A stretch of 64,000 bases of DNA from positions 682,001-746,000 of the forward strand of contig CP080408.1 of the NCBI GenBank assembly GCA_019448215.1, read 5' to 3'. This DNA comes from Thalassovita mediterranea. GTDB taxonomy: Bacteria > Pseudomonadota > Alphaproteobacteria > Caulobacterales > Hyphomonadaceae. The notes beneath the pieces were generated by a model, which was not told the DNA's origin, searched no databases, and worked only from the letters and a program-made list of their open reading frames with translations. Below are positions 1 to 8,513 of the stretch, one piece after another. The position numbers and the translations under genes are program-made. Numbering within the stretch: the stretch's first letter is position 1; every line of letters begins with the position of its first letter.

Positions 1-1805
1 AGGGCCGCCATTTCCGTGCCCGTCGCCGTGGTACCCGTCACCTGGAAGCTGCTCGTCCCGACACCGCGTACAGGCTCACTGAACGTGATCTTGAAGACCA
101 GCTCATCGGCATTGGTGTTTTCGTCCAGCGGTGTGTAGCGCTCGAAAGCCGTCACCATTGGCGGGGTGGAATCGTTCTGGACGAAGTAGGTGATGTCCTC
201 CAGGCCAAGCGGCGTATTGTTGACGAGTGCATTTCCTGCAACGTCGGCGATTTGCCGCTCACTGTTGAAACTTAGAACTACCGTTCCGTCGAGATCAGCC
301 AGATCACCGCCCGACACAGTCACCTCGAAAACGGTAGAACTGAAGCTGTTCACCGATAATGTTCCGGTCGTGCCCGATACGGTGAAATCAGCCGCTGATA
401 TCGTCGAAACATCCATCGGCTCATTGAACTCGACGCGCCAGGTCAGGCTGTCGGCATCGGTGTTGATCGCAGAGGGTGAAAATCGGGTGATCGACTGAAT
501 GCGCGGCGCAATTACATCGGTCACGGTCAGGGAAGCGGATGCTGCGCCGCTATTGCCAGCAGACGAGGTGAGGTCGCCGGTCGTTTCATTGAATGTACCG
601 GCCTGGTCCGAACTCACCAGCACCTTGATCGTACAGGAAGCGCCCGCCGCGACGGTGCCGCCAGAATAGGAAATGGAGCTGCTGCCCGCCGCCGCGCTTA
701 GCGTACCGCCTGTACACGTGGTAGACGCGTTGGGCGTGTCATGCACTTCCAGTCCTGCGCTCAGATTATGCGTAAAAGCCAGCGAAGTCGCCTCGCTCGC
801 CCCGTCAAGCACATTGGCGATCGTATAGGTGATCTCCGCGCTGTCAGTATTGTCTGTCGAGCCGGGATTGAACGTCATGCTGAAGGTCGGCGGCGGAGCT
901 ACAAAAGTGAGCGTCCCGGTTGCTGGGGAAGCCGTTTCCGCATTGCTAGAGAGCAAGCCCGTCGCAAGTACAAACTCACCAGCAGAACTGGAGGTCACAT
1001 CAACCTTAAATTCGCACGTATCTCCGGCGCCAACCGTCCAACCCCTTGCCGAAAAAGATGTGGGGCCACTGGAAGTATCTGCCTTGTCGTTGTTCTGACA
1101 GGTTGTGGACTTATTCGAGGGGCTCGCCGTGGTCAGGGGCGTCGACCAACTGTGGCTGAATTCAAAGCCATTAACAGATGAAAAATTAGCTGTTGCATCG
1201 ACGGTGTATACAATTGTCGCTGTTTCACCGGACACGAATGTCGTTTTCGGCGAGCCTGCACTGTCCTCGAAGGACATGGTGAAAAGCGGTGCTGGAGTTT
1301 GGGCGACAAGGGTCGCTGAAGAAGTTGTGCCAGTTCCTACAGAACTGCTCAGGGCGCTCGATGTCATGTTGTAAGTGTTGGGGCCGAATGGCACCACATC
1401 TATTTCGAAGATACAGCTAGCGCCTGCCGGCACCTCATATCCACTGACGCTGTACGAGGAAGTAAATCCGCCGCTCAAGTTAATACTGGAAGACCCAGTA
1501 GTGTTGCAGGTGGTCGTGGCCACTTCCGGCGTCGTCAGACGCAGATTGGTCGGTAGATTATGGGTGAAAGCCAGATTGCTGACGACGAAGCCATTACTAG
1601 AGTTATCGATGGTGTGGATCAGGGTGACTGTCTGTCCTGTCTGCACATTGCTGACTGGATTTCCGCTTTCGTCTACGACCTGAAGCGAAAAACCGGGCGA
1701 CGTCCCGACCGCATGAGCGGCGCCAGCAATCCAGACCACGCTTGATAGCGCTGCAAGCCGGGTCACGCGGCCAATCCAGTTAATCGTCTTCTTCACCATA
1801 GCCAT
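1..1805 (-). CDS. Secreted protein with DUF7933-like and bacterial Ig-like repeats (partial, runs off left edge)
   Basis: An uninterrupted frame starts at the ATG at 1805 and leaves the window with about 601 codons read and no stop. A second in-frame ATG lies two codons on; a G-rich stretch (GGGGGG) sits just upstream. Residues 1 to about 33 form a Sec signal peptide: basic start, hydrophobic core, AHA cleavage site. About three repeats follow (roughly 35-150, 150-280, 280-400), each with a paired-cysteine pattern (TTC early, PAGASC or AAGASC late) typical of DUF7933/DUF11-like extracellular domains. From about residue 405 there are Ig-like repeats with the phrases RIQSITRFSP, FNEPMD and FSEPV. 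Known proteins of this kind are large surface or secreted proteins; substrate or partner is unknown. Codon use is less GC-biased in the middle of the gene than in most of the window. Confidence 0.8.
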   Translation of the reverse strand, partial: MAMVKKTINWIGRVTRLAALSSVVWIAGAAHAVGTSPGFSLQVVDESGNPVSNVQTGQTVTLIHTIDNSSNGFVVSNLAFTHNLPTNLRLTTPEVATTTCNTTGSSSINLSGGFTSSYSVSGYEVPAGASCIFEIDVVPFGPNTYNMTSSALSSSVGTGTTSSATLVAQTPAPLFTMSFEDSAGSPKTTFVSGETATIVYTVDATANFSSVNGFEFSHSWSTPLTTASPSNKSTTCQNNDKADTSSGPTSFSARGWTVGAGDTCEFKVDVTSSSAGEFVLATGLLSSNAETASPATGTLTFVAPPPTFSMTFNPGSTDNTDSAEITYTIANVLDGASEATSLAFTHNLSAGLEVHDTPNASTTCTGGTLSAAAGSSSISYSGGTVAAGASCTIKVLVSSDQAGTFNETTGDLTSSAGNSGAASASLTVTDVIAPRIQSITRFSPSAINTDADSLTWRVEFNEPMDVSTISAADFTVSGTTGTLSVNSFSSTVFEVTVSGGDLADLDGTVVLSFNSERQIADVAGNALVNNTPLGLEDITYFVQNDSTPPMVTAFERYTPLDENTNADELVFKITFSEPVRGVGTSSFQVTGTTATGTEMAA

Positions 1806-1867
1806 GTGCGTCCCCCCACCCAGTCTGGTCCCGAGCGCGAGGCTAGAGGCCCGGAACGGGGCGTGCA

Positions 1868-1883
1868 TCACCCGAACGGGTGA
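1868..1883. promoter_or_regulatory. Short perfect dyad between the secreted-protein gene and the cobalamin riboswitch
   Basis: TCACCC-GAAC-GGGTGA is a 6+6 bp inverted repeat about 65 bases upstream of the minus-strand Ig-like gene and about 40 bases before the riboswitch. It could be an operator for either divergent transcript, or chance. A TTGACT that could serve as a -35 element for the riboswitch transcript begins at 1907, but no convincing -10 follows. Confidence 0.25.
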
Positions 1884-1924
1884 GTGGGCGGCGATTATTC
1901 AAAGTATTGACTTGCCTGCCTGCC

Positions 1925-2115
1925 TGGCACATCACCGCGCCCAGATGGTGCCCCTCTAACAGGGGGCTAAGAGGGAAGCCGGTGTAAATCCGGTGCTGTA
2001 CCCGCAACTGTCAGCCAGGAGCTGATGGCCACCAAGCCACTGAGGCGCAATGCTTTGGGAAGGCGGCCAGACGCTGTGATCGGCAAGCCAGGAAACCTGC
2101 CATCGCCTGTCGTTT
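1925..2115 (+). promoter_or_regulatory. Cobalamin (B12) riboswitch
   Basis: The conserved core of the adenosylcobalamin riboswitch is present in order: a GATGGTGCC-like element near 1943, GGGAAGCCGGTG-AATCCGG-GCTG-CCCGCAACTGT at about 1973-2011, and the B12 box AGCCAGGAAACCTGCC at 2086-2101. It precedes a TonB-dependent receptor and a BtuFCD-type ABC transporter, the usual targets. By family knowledge, cobalamin binding should reduce expression of the uptake operon. Confidence 0.93.
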
Positions 2116-2143
2116 GCCCAAGGCCGGGAAAAGCCAGCGGGCG

Positions 2144-2233
2144 CGGAGTATCTCCGTTTTTCGACAATCCGTCTGCCGCGCGCGCAATGCACGTGGTTTC
2201 GTATTGTATGCGCGCTGCGGCGCGCCATCGGAG
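2144..2233 (+). promoter_or_regulatory. Candidate expression platform of the cobalamin riboswitch
   Basis: Three elements lie between the aptamer and btuB. CGGAG-TAT-CTCCG followed by five T residues (2144-2161) is a short terminator-like hairpin. A strong hairpin, GCCGC-GCGCGCA paired with TGCGCGC-T-GCGGC, spans 2175-2221. The btuB ribosome binding site lies in CGGAG at 2229-2233. The CTCCG of the first hairpin could pair instead with that CGGAG and mask it. Which alternative operates cannot be decided from sequence alone. Confidence 0.45.
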
Positions 2234-2241
2234 TCGTATCT

Positions 2242-4119
2242 ATGCGTCGACCAATCCTGCTGGCGACTGTCGCCACACTTGCTATCGCCCCCCTTTCCTT
2301 TGCCCAGACACCTGATGAGCGCCGCCTCGACACCGTCACCGTGTCCGGCCTTCAGCCTGTTGATCTGGCCACGTTGACCGAAGACGTCGCCATCCTGACC
2401 GAAGATGACCTTGCCGTGCGCGACACGCCTTTCGTCGCGGACCAGCTGCGTGCCGTTCCGGGTGTCGCCATCTCGCGCTCAGGCTCGCTCGGCGGGCTGA
2501 CGCAGGTCCGCATTCGCGGCGCAGAGGCCAACCACACGCTCGTCTTCCTCGACGGTATCGAATTCTCGGACCCGGTCACCGGCGAGACCGATTTCGGCCT
2601 TCTCTCTGGTCTCGATATCGCCCGTATCGAAGTGCTGCGCGGTGAGCAGTCCTCGCTCTATGGCTCTGATGCGATTGGTGGGGTCCTCTCCATCGAGACC
2701 TCCGACCAGCCCGGCTTCAATGCCGAGATTGAGGCTGGCTCGCGCGAGACTGTGAATGGCTCGGCTGGCTTCAACACAGCCTCTGAGCGCTTCAATTTTG
2801 GCGGCGCCGTGTCCGGCTTCACGACAGAAGGCGTCGATAGTTCGGGCCTCGGCGGTGAAAAGGATGGCTCTGACAGCCTCGCCGTCCTCGCGCGCGGCGG
2901 CGTGGAGCTTGGCACCGGCTGGAACCTGTCGCTTCTCGCCACCTATCGCGAAGCTGAATCCCAGTTCGACAGCGACACCGATTTCGACGGGCTCCTCAAC
3001 AATGTCGACCGCACGACAGACAGCGAGCAGACCATTGTCGGCGCGGCTCTGACAGGCAAGACCGGCCGGATCGATCACGTCTTCCGCGCCAATCTCAATG
3101 AGGTCGACCGCACCAATCGCGCCGACGGGACCTATACGGACTCCACATCTGGCGAACGCACCAAACTCTCCTGGAGCCCATCCATCACGGTTGGAGAAGG
3201 TAGCCTCGTCCAGACCTTCAGTGCCCTCGTCGACCATGAAAGCGAGGACTATGAGCGCCGCTCGACCGACCTTGCCTTCGGTGACCCGAACCAGAGCCAG
3301 AGCTTCGAAACCTTCGGCATCGCAGGCGAGTACCGCCTCACGCTCAACGCGCTGCAGGTGAACGCATCGGCCCGCTTCGATGACAATGATGGCCAGTTCG
3401 AAGATGCCGTCACATGGCGCGCCGGCGCAGCCTACAGCTTTGACTTTGGCGGTCGCCTGCGCGCCTCGGCTGGCAGCGGCGTGAAGAATCCGACCTTCAC
3501 CGAGCTCTTCGGCTTCTACCCGGGCAGCTTTATCGGCAATCCAAACCTCGAACCTGAAAAGTCGACAAGCTGGGAAATCGGCTGGGACCAGACATGGGAC
3601 CAGTTCAGCGCCTCGATCACCTATTTTGAGGCTGAACTCGAAGACGAGATCTATACCGCTTTCACCCCGACCTTCATGTCGACCGCAGCCAACCGGGCGG
3701 GTGACAGCAAGCGCTCCGGCGTTGAAATCGGAGCCAAATGGTCGCCCACCGATCGTCTCGACATCACTGGCCAGTTCACCTCCATCGACAGCGAAGCCGA
3801 TGATGGCAGCGATGAAATCCGCGTCCCTGCAGACACGGCCAGCATCGCCGCCAACTGGCGGGTCAATGATAAGGGCCTGCGCATCGGCGCAGCGCTCGAC
3901 TATGTTGGTGAGCAGGATGATTTCGACTTCGGCGCCTTCCCATCCCGGCGCGTGACCCTGGACGCCTATACGCTGGCTTCCCTCACAGCAGAGATACCGG
4001 TCACCGAACGCCTCGCCATCACCCTGCGCGGCAGCAACCTCTTCGATGAGCAGGTCACCGACGTCTATGGCTATCGCGGGCCGGGCGCAGGTGCCTTCAT
4101 CGGACTGAAGCTGAGATAG
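2242..4119 (+). CDS. btuB: TonB-dependent cobalamin receptor (BtuB-like)
   Basis: Outer-membrane transporter of 625 residues, the usual length for vitamin B12 receptors. Residues 1-21 are a Sec signal peptide ending in SFAQ. A TonB box (DTVTVSG) lies near residue 30, followed by a plug domain (about 40-150) with the typical VRIRGAE and VEVLRG-like phrases (RIEVLRGEQSSLYGSDAIGG), then a beta-barrel to the C-terminus. The ATG has GGAG eight bases upstream. Substrate assignment rests on the cobalamin riboswitch upstream and the BtuF/C/D-like genes that follow two bases later. It should bind cobalamin at the cell surface and pass it to the periplasm using TonB-ExbBD energy. A different corrinoid, or cobinamide, is possible. 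Confidence 0.92.
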   Translation: MRRPILLATVATLAIAPLSFAQTPDERRLDTVTVSGLQPVDLATLTEDVAILTEDDLAVRDTPFVADQLRAVPGVAISRSGSLGGLTQVRIRGAEANHTLVFLDGIEFSDPVTGETDFGLLSGLDIARIEVLRGEQSSLYGSDAIGGVLSIETSDQPGFNAEIEAGSRETVNGSAGFNTASERFNFGGAVSGFTTEGVDSSGLGGEKDGSDSLAVLARGGVELGTGWNLSLLATYREAESQFDSDTDFDGLLNNVDRTTDSEQTIVGAALTGKTGRIDHVFRANLNEVDRTNRADGTYTDSTSGERTKLSWSPSITVGEGSLVQTFSALVDHESEDYERRSTDLAFGDPNQSQSFETFGIAGEYRLTLNALQVNASARFDDNDGQFEDAVTWRAGAAYSFDFGGRLRASAGSGVKNPTFTELFGFYPGSFIGNPNLEPEKSTSWEIGWDQTWDQFSASITYFEAELEDEIYTAFTPTFMSTAANRAGDSKRSGVEIGAKWSPTDRLDITGQFTSIDSEADDGSDEIRVPADTASIAANWRVNDKGLRIGAALDYVGEQDDFDFGAFPSRRVTLDAYTLASLTAEIPVTERLAITLRGSNLFDEQVTDVYGYRGPGAGAFIGLKLR

Positions 4120-4121
4120 CA

Positions 4122-4970
4122 ATGATGAGGTTGGCGATCCCCTTTCTGGCATGTCTCGCCGCTGCGTGCAGCGCGCCCGTTGAGGCGCCCGGCACGCAGT
4201 CTGGTGAGCGGCCAATGCGGATCGTCAGCCTCGACTATTGCGCTGATCAGTATGTCCTGAAACTTGCCGACCCGGAGCAGATACTCGCCATCTCCCCCGG
4301 CGGGACAGGCAGCTTTTCCTATATGCGCGAAGCCGCCAAAGACTTCCCGACGGTCCGCGCGGATGCAGAAAGCGTCCTCGTGCTGAAACCTGACCTAATC
4401 GTCCGCTCCTATGGCGGCGGGCCGAACGCAGAAGCCTTCTTTGAGCAGGCAGGTGTTCCGGTTCTCAATGTCGGCTGGACCTCCACCATCGACGGCGAGG
4501 GCTCCACCTCCATACCGGGCGTCATCCAGCACATGGCAGACGGCCTCGGACATAGCGAGCGCGGCGAAGCGCTCATCGCGGAGTTTCACCAGCGGCTCGA
4601 AAGTGTTCAGGCTCGCAGCGACAACAAGACGGCGCTCTATATGGCGTCAGGCGGTGTGACCTCCGGCCCCGGGTCTCTGGTTCACGAAATGATCGAGGCG
4701 GCAGGTCTCCGCAATTTTCAGGAAACGCCCGGCTGGAATCCGATCCCGCTTGAACGGCTGACGCGCGAACGGCCGGACGTCACCGTGCCTGCGCAATTCT
4801 CTGAGCAAGGCGGTTTCACGCCTGACTATTGGAGCGCTTCCAGCCACCCAATCGCACACCGTCAGATACACCGTGGAAACACCGTCACTGTACCGGGTTC
4901 CTGGACCGCTTGCGGGGGCTGGTTCCTCATGGACGCCATCGAAGCCCTGGCCGATAGTGACGCCTCATGA
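4122..4970 (+). CDS. btuF: Cobalamin ABC transporter substrate-binding lipoprotein (BtuF-like)
   Basis: A 282-residue periplasmic binding protein of the BtuF/FepB class. The N-terminus has a lipobox-like LAAAC (Cys at about residue 16), so it is probably a lipoprotein rather than free BtuF. The segment RIVSLDYCADQYVLKLADP is characteristic of cobalamin-binding members. The C-terminal lobe contains the conserved tryptophan-rich end. Two ATG codons (4122, 4125) are possible starts. It begins two bases after btuB and overlaps the permease by 4 bases (ATGA), so the four genes are translationally linked. It should deliver cobalamin from BtuB to the inner-membrane BtuCD complex. Confidence 0.87.
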   Translation: MMRLAIPFLACLAAACSAPVEAPGTQSGERPMRIVSLDYCADQYVLKLADPEQILAISPGGTGSFSYMREAAKDFPTVRADAESVLVLKPDLIVRSYGGGPNAEAFFEQAGVPVLNVGWTSTIDGEGSTSIPGVIQHMADGLGHSERGEALIAEFHQRLESVQARSDNKTALYMASGGVTSGPGSLVHEMIEAAGLRNFQETPGWNPIPLERLTRERPDVTVPAQFSEQGGFTPDYWSASSHPIAHRQIHRGNTVTVPGSWTACGGWFLMDAIEALADSDAS

Positions 4971-5959
4971 CCCCGAACCGCGCCCTCATCCCGGCTCTCC
5001 TAATTGCCTGTATTCTCGCCGTTTTCGCGGCCTGCCTCTTGGGGTCGACGCCCATGCCAATTGATCGCGTTTTGATCGCAATGTTCGGCGGCGGTGAAGC
5101 GGGAGACCGCATCGTCATCTGGCAAATCCGCCTCCCCAGAGCCCTGGCCGCCTTCGCAACCGGAGCCGCTCTCGGCATCAGCGGTGCGGCGCTGCAAGGG
5201 TTGTTGCGCAACCCGCTGGCTGAGCCGGGCGTGCTCGGCGTGTCGGCATCGGCATCGCTGTTTGCGACGTTCTCGCTCTATTATGGGCTGGTTGCGCTAT
5301 CGCTCTGGGTCTTGCCGGTCGCCGCAATGCTCGGTGCGCTCGCAGCGACAGCGCTTATCGCGCTGGCAGCGATCAAGACCCGGTCGGTGGTGACCTTGAT
5401 CCTTGTCGGTGTTGGGATTTCTGCCTTTGCAGGCGCGGCGATGAGCCTTCTCATGAACCTCGCTCCGACGCCCTTTACACTGTCAGACATGATCAACTGG
5501 ATGCTCGGATCTGTGGCCAATCGCAGCTTCCGCGAGCTTGGCTTTGCAGCGCCTTTCATCCTTGGCGGCGGGGCCATCCTGCTGGCCTCGCGCCGCGGTC
5601 TCTCTGCCCTGACACTCGGCGAGGAAGCGGCAAGCGGTATCGGCCTGAACCTGCGCAATCAGCGTATCCTGACGGTGCTTGGGGCTGGCATCGCGACAGG
5701 AGGGTCGGTCGCACTTGCCGGCGCCATCGGCTTTGTCGGCATCGTCGCGCCGCATATCATCCGGCCGTTCGTCGGCCATGATCCGGCCCGGTCTCTTATC
5801 CCTTCCGCCCTGTTGGCCGGTCTGATTCTGGTGCTCGCCGACATCGGTGTGCGCATCCTGCCGACCGTGAATGAGCTGAAGCTCGGCGTCGTCGCTGCCC
5901 TTATTGGCGCGCCCGCCTTTATATGGATTGCGATGGGAAGGCGCGCGATCCATGACTGA
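4967..5959 (+). CDS. btuC: Cobalamin ABC transporter permease (BtuC/FecCD family)
   Basis: A 330-residue FecCD-family permease with about ten hydrophobic helices. Family hallmarks include RLPRALAAFATGAALGISGAALQ near the N-terminus (QxxxRNPLAEPGVLGVS follows) and GFVGIVAPHIIRPFVGHD toward the C-terminus, the loop that contacts the ATPase. It overlaps both neighbours (ATGA with btuF; the btuD start lies inside its last codons). It should form the homodimeric membrane channel for B12 import. The FecCD family also carries siderophores; B12 is inferred from the riboswitch. Confidence 0.9.
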   Translation: MTPNRALIPALLIACILAVFAACLLGSTPMPIDRVLIAMFGGGEAGDRIVIWQIRLPRALAAFATGAALGISGAALQGLLRNPLAEPGVLGVSASASLFATFSLYYGLVALSLWVLPVAAMLGALAATALIALAAIKTRSVVTLILVGVGISAFAGAAMSLLMNLAPTPFTLSDMINWMLGSVANRSFRELGFAAPFILGGGAILLASRRGLSALTLGEEAASGIGLNLRNQRILTVLGAGIATGGSVALAGAIGFVGIVAPHIIRPFVGHDPARSLIPSALLAGLILVLADIGVRILPTVNELKLGVVAALIGAPAFIWIAMGRRAIHD

Positions 5960-6713
5960 ACTCGTCGCCGAAAAACTGAGCGTCCACGCAAGCAAGACCG
6001 CGCTCGTCACTGAGGCCAGTTTCCGCGTTGGCGCAGGCGAATTCATCGCGCTGATTGGGCCGAATGGCGCAGGCAAGACAAGCCTTCTGCGCGCCTCTCT
6101 TGGACTCGAAAAAGCCAGTGGCGGCAGTGCGAGCATAGATGGCGATGGCAGCCCAGAGCTTGCCCCAATGGAGCGCGCCCGGCGCGTCGCCTACCTTCCC
6201 CAGCAGCGCCCCCTCGCATGGCCGAACACCGTCCGCGATGTTGTCGCGCTGGGCCGTTTTGCCTATGGCGCAGCTCCCGGACGGCTCGGCGATCAAGATG
6301 CAGACGCGGTAGAACGCGCGCTGATGAAATGCGGGCTTGAGACGCTGGCTTCCCGCCAGACGGACACCCTATCCGGCGGGGAACTGGCGCGCGTGCACTT
6401 CGCCCGCGCGCTGGCGTCAGAGGCCGGACTTCTTGTCGCCGACGAACCGGTCGCTGCGCTCGACCCGCGTCACCAGTTTCGGATCATGGATATCATCCAG
6501 CAATACGTCGCTGCAGGCGGCGGCGCGCTTGTCGTTCTGCACGACATATCGCTGGCTGCCCGCTATGCGAGCCGCATGATCTGGATGAAGGACACCCGCA
6601 TCGTCGCCAACGGCCCGGTCGAGGACACGCTGAGCGCAGAGCGCATGGCAGAGGTGTTCGGCGTTAAGGCGAAGGTCGAGGGCCGCGCGGTCGAGATCGA
6701 AGGCGCGGCCTAG
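5952..6713 (+). CDS. btuD: Cobalamin ABC transporter ATP-binding protein (BtuD-like)
   Basis: A 253-residue ABC ATPase. Walker A is GPNGAGKT (about residues 36-43), the signature motif is LSGGE, Walker B is LLVADEP followed by the D-loop AALD, and the switch histidine is in VVLHD. I chose the ATG at 5952 because it overlaps the permease stop in the same way as the other junctions; an upstream in-frame start at 5904 would lie deep inside btuC. It powers B12 import with BtuC and closes the riboswitch-led operon. It ends six bases from the convergent desaturase gene. Confidence 0.9.
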   Translation: MTELVAEKLSVHASKTALVTEASFRVGAGEFIALIGPNGAGKTSLLRASLGLEKASGGSASIDGDGSPELAPMERARRVAYLPQQRPLAWPNTVRDVVALGRFAYGAAPGRLGDQDADAVERALMKCGLETLASRQTDTLSGGELARVHFARALASEAGLLVADEPVAALDPRHQFRIMDIIQQYVAAGGGALVVLHDISLAARYASRMIWMKDTRIVANGPVEDTLSAERMAEVFGVKAKVEGRAVEIEGAA

Positions 6714-6719
6714 GCCTGT

Positions 6720-7637
6720 CTATTCGGCAGCGACCATGCGTGGCTCATCTGGCCGGACCGCCCGGCGGATCACATCGAAATAATCCTTCGAGATGCAGTC
6801 ATAGCCATCGTAATAGCCACGCTCGCTGAGCAGCCTGTGCAGGCGGCCGAGCCTGTAGGGCGGTACGCTGGCCAGCAGGTGATGCTCGAGGTGATAGTTC
6901 ACATCGTTCGGGGCCACGATCACGCGCTGCCAGAGCGGCGCGACCGTCGTGCCGGTATTCAGCCGCGCATCAAGACTGGTGCGGTCCAGCGCGGTGCCGT
7001 GCTCCCCAATCTGGCGAAGGCGTACGATAGCCGGGAAAACAAAAAGGCGCGCCGCCCACCACATCGGATACGCCCAAGGCGCACCAACCAGCGTCAGCGT
7101 TCCGAGCAGCGTAATATGAAACATCAGCCAGGGGTAATTGCGCGAAAGCTTGAACTTTTTGAGGTCATTCATCGTATCCCGAAAGCCGGTCTGGCCGGTG
7201 AAATCACGGATGAATTTGCGCTTCAGGCTCGACTTCGAGACAGGGTAATTCTTCACGAAGCCGATGTCAGGATCGTTCGGCGTGCCCGCGAACTTGTGGT
7301 GTTTCAAATGGTAGGCACGGTACGCCTTGAGCGACGTATTCATCGGCGCACCAGCAAGCCAGTGGCCGACAAACTCATCTACTTTCGGACTTTTGAAGAA
7401 GGCGTGGTGGGCGCAGTCATGGTTCATGACACCTAGGCCAAGCTGGCGTCCACCAAGAAGGACAATACCAGCAAGGATCGTCAGCGGGTTCGGCCAGATA
7501 ATCGCAATCGCGAAGGCAAAGACGATCAGGCCCCAATTGAAGGCAACGCCGCCGAGGGCCCGCAAATTCGATTTCTTCTGAAAGGCACGCAGCTCACTCT
7601 TTGACAGCGCTTGCGAAAGCTTCATTCCCTGTTGCAT
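6720..7637 (-). CDS. Membrane fatty acid desaturase
   Basis: A 305-residue integral membrane di-iron desaturase. The three histidine boxes are HDCAHH, HLKHH and HLEHH, each in its usual place relative to paired hydrophobic segments. The start at 7637 (protein begins MQQGMKLSQ) has GGAG eight bases upstream; an upstream in-frame start would place the N-terminus in the intergenic palindrome. It is divergent from a PaaX-like regulator and may be its target. It should introduce a double bond into acyl chains of membrane lipids or acyl carriers; position and substrate cannot be read from sequence. Confidence 0.85.
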   Translation of the reverse strand: MQQGMKLSQALSKSELRAFQKKSNLRALGGVAFNWGLIVFAFAIAIIWPNPLTILAGIVLLGGRQLGLGVMNHDCAHHAFFKSPKVDEFVGHWLAGAPMNTSLKAYRAYHLKHHKFAGTPNDPDIGFVKNYPVSKSSLKRKFIRDFTGQTGFRDTMNDLKKFKLSRNYPWLMFHITLLGTLTLVGAPWAYPMWWAARLFVFPAIVRLRQIGEHGTALDRTSLDARLNTGTTVAPLWQRVIVAPNDVNYHLEHHLLASVPPYRLGRLHRLLSERGYYDGYDCISKDYFDVIRRAVRPDEPRMVAAE

Positions 7638-7683
7638 GAGCGGACTCCTGATACCTAGCCTTTCTTGTTTATTACATATATGA

Positions 7684-7733
7684 GCAGCTTCTGTCAAATG
7701 TCGTATTATTTTAAACCTCTCGACAGAAGCAGC
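7684..7733. promoter_or_regulatory. Palindrome in the divergent promoter of desaturase and PaaX-like genes
   Basis: GCTTCTGTC (7687-7695) is repeated perfectly inverted as GACAGAAGC (7722-7730), and the match extends to 11 of 12 bases. A nested TGTCG/CGACA pair lies inside. The sequence between the arms is AT-rich (TATTATTTTAAA), unlike the surrounding DNA. It sits between divergent starts, as expected of an operator for the adjacent regulator. Confidence 0.55.
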
Positions 7734-8510
7734 ATGACGGCCCGCGCCATGGTGCTATCCCTGCTCTCCAGCCGGCGCAGCGAACCGGAGACAATTTCGC
7801 GTCTCATACAAGCGGCGAGCCTTTTCGATATTGAAGCCTCCACCCTGCGCGTCGCGGTCACCCGGCTCATCAAGGACGGCCTGCTCGAAAGCCCGTCGCG
7901 CGGCCTCTATCAGCCCGGGCCGAAATCGCGCTCGCTCGTGCGCCGGTTGCAGGACTGGCAGAATGTGGACAGCAAGATTGTGCGCTGGGATGGCGGCTGG
8001 CTTATCGCGCTGACGCAGCATCTTGGACGGACTGACCGCAAGCAGCTGACCGCCCGCGAGCGCGCATTGGGCCTTTCCGGCTATAGACGCACGCCCGAAG
8101 GGGTCTGGGCGCGCCCGGCCAACCTGTCACAGCCGCTGGATGAGCACCGACGAGAACTGATCGATATCGGCGCGGATGAAGACATCCTGCTACTCCATGC
8201 CGACGCGATTGAAATGCCCGATAGGTCAGCCTGGCCAGATCTCTGGTCAGCTGACGAGCTCGCCGCAACCTATGTCGAGGCGACACGCGCCATGGAAGGC
8301 AGCCTCAAGCGGCTTGGCACTCTTCCGGTGCCGGACGCTGCTCGTGAGTCCCTACTCATCGGGCAGGCTGTCATCCGCCTCATCAACTATGACCCGCTTC
8401 TGCCGCCAGAACTTGGGGACCAGAAGGGGTTCCTCAACATGGTCGAGACCATGCGCCGGTATAATGAGGCGGGCCAGAAGAGCTGGCAGGCCTTCTTTGC
8501 GGCGGGCTGA
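7734..8510 (+). CDS. PaaX-family transcriptional regulator
   Basis: About 258 residues with an N-terminal winged helix (MTARAMVLSLLSS, then STLRVAVTRLIKDGLLES around residues 30-50) and the central and C-terminal segments of the PaaX family (a YxxxxxGVWARP-like stretch; the DPLLPPELG phrase near the end). PaaX represses phenylacetate catabolism in other bacteria, but no paa genes are present here; members of the family regulate other pathways. I chose the ATG at 7734, because the upstream in-frame ATGs translate AT-rich palindrome sequence with codons foreign to this genome. The divergent desaturase is the most likely target. Confidence 0.72.
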   Translation: MTARAMVLSLLSSRRSEPETISRLIQAASLFDIEASTLRVAVTRLIKDGLLESPSRGLYQPGPKSRSLVRRLQDWQNVDSKIVRWDGGWLIALTQHLGRTDRKQLTARERALGLSGYRRTPEGVWARPANLSQPLDEHRRELIDIGADEDILLLHADAIEMPDRSAWPDLWSADELAATYVEATRAMEGSLKRLGTLPVPDAARESLLIGQAVIRLINYDPLLPPELGDQKGFLNMVETMRRYNEAGQKSWQAFFAAG

Positions 8511-8513
8511 GCC

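Noticed and set aside
1-1745. Several plus-strand open frames opposite the Ig-like gene
   Set aside because: They are short, overlap each other and lack family features, while the minus strand carries one continuous frame with signal peptide and repeats.
2479-4215. 578-residue minus-strand open frame opposite btuB
   Set aside because: It is antisense to a convincing TonB receptor with signal peptide, TonB box and riboswitch. Its low-complexity composition (Ala, Gly, Glu) is what GC-rich antisense frames give.
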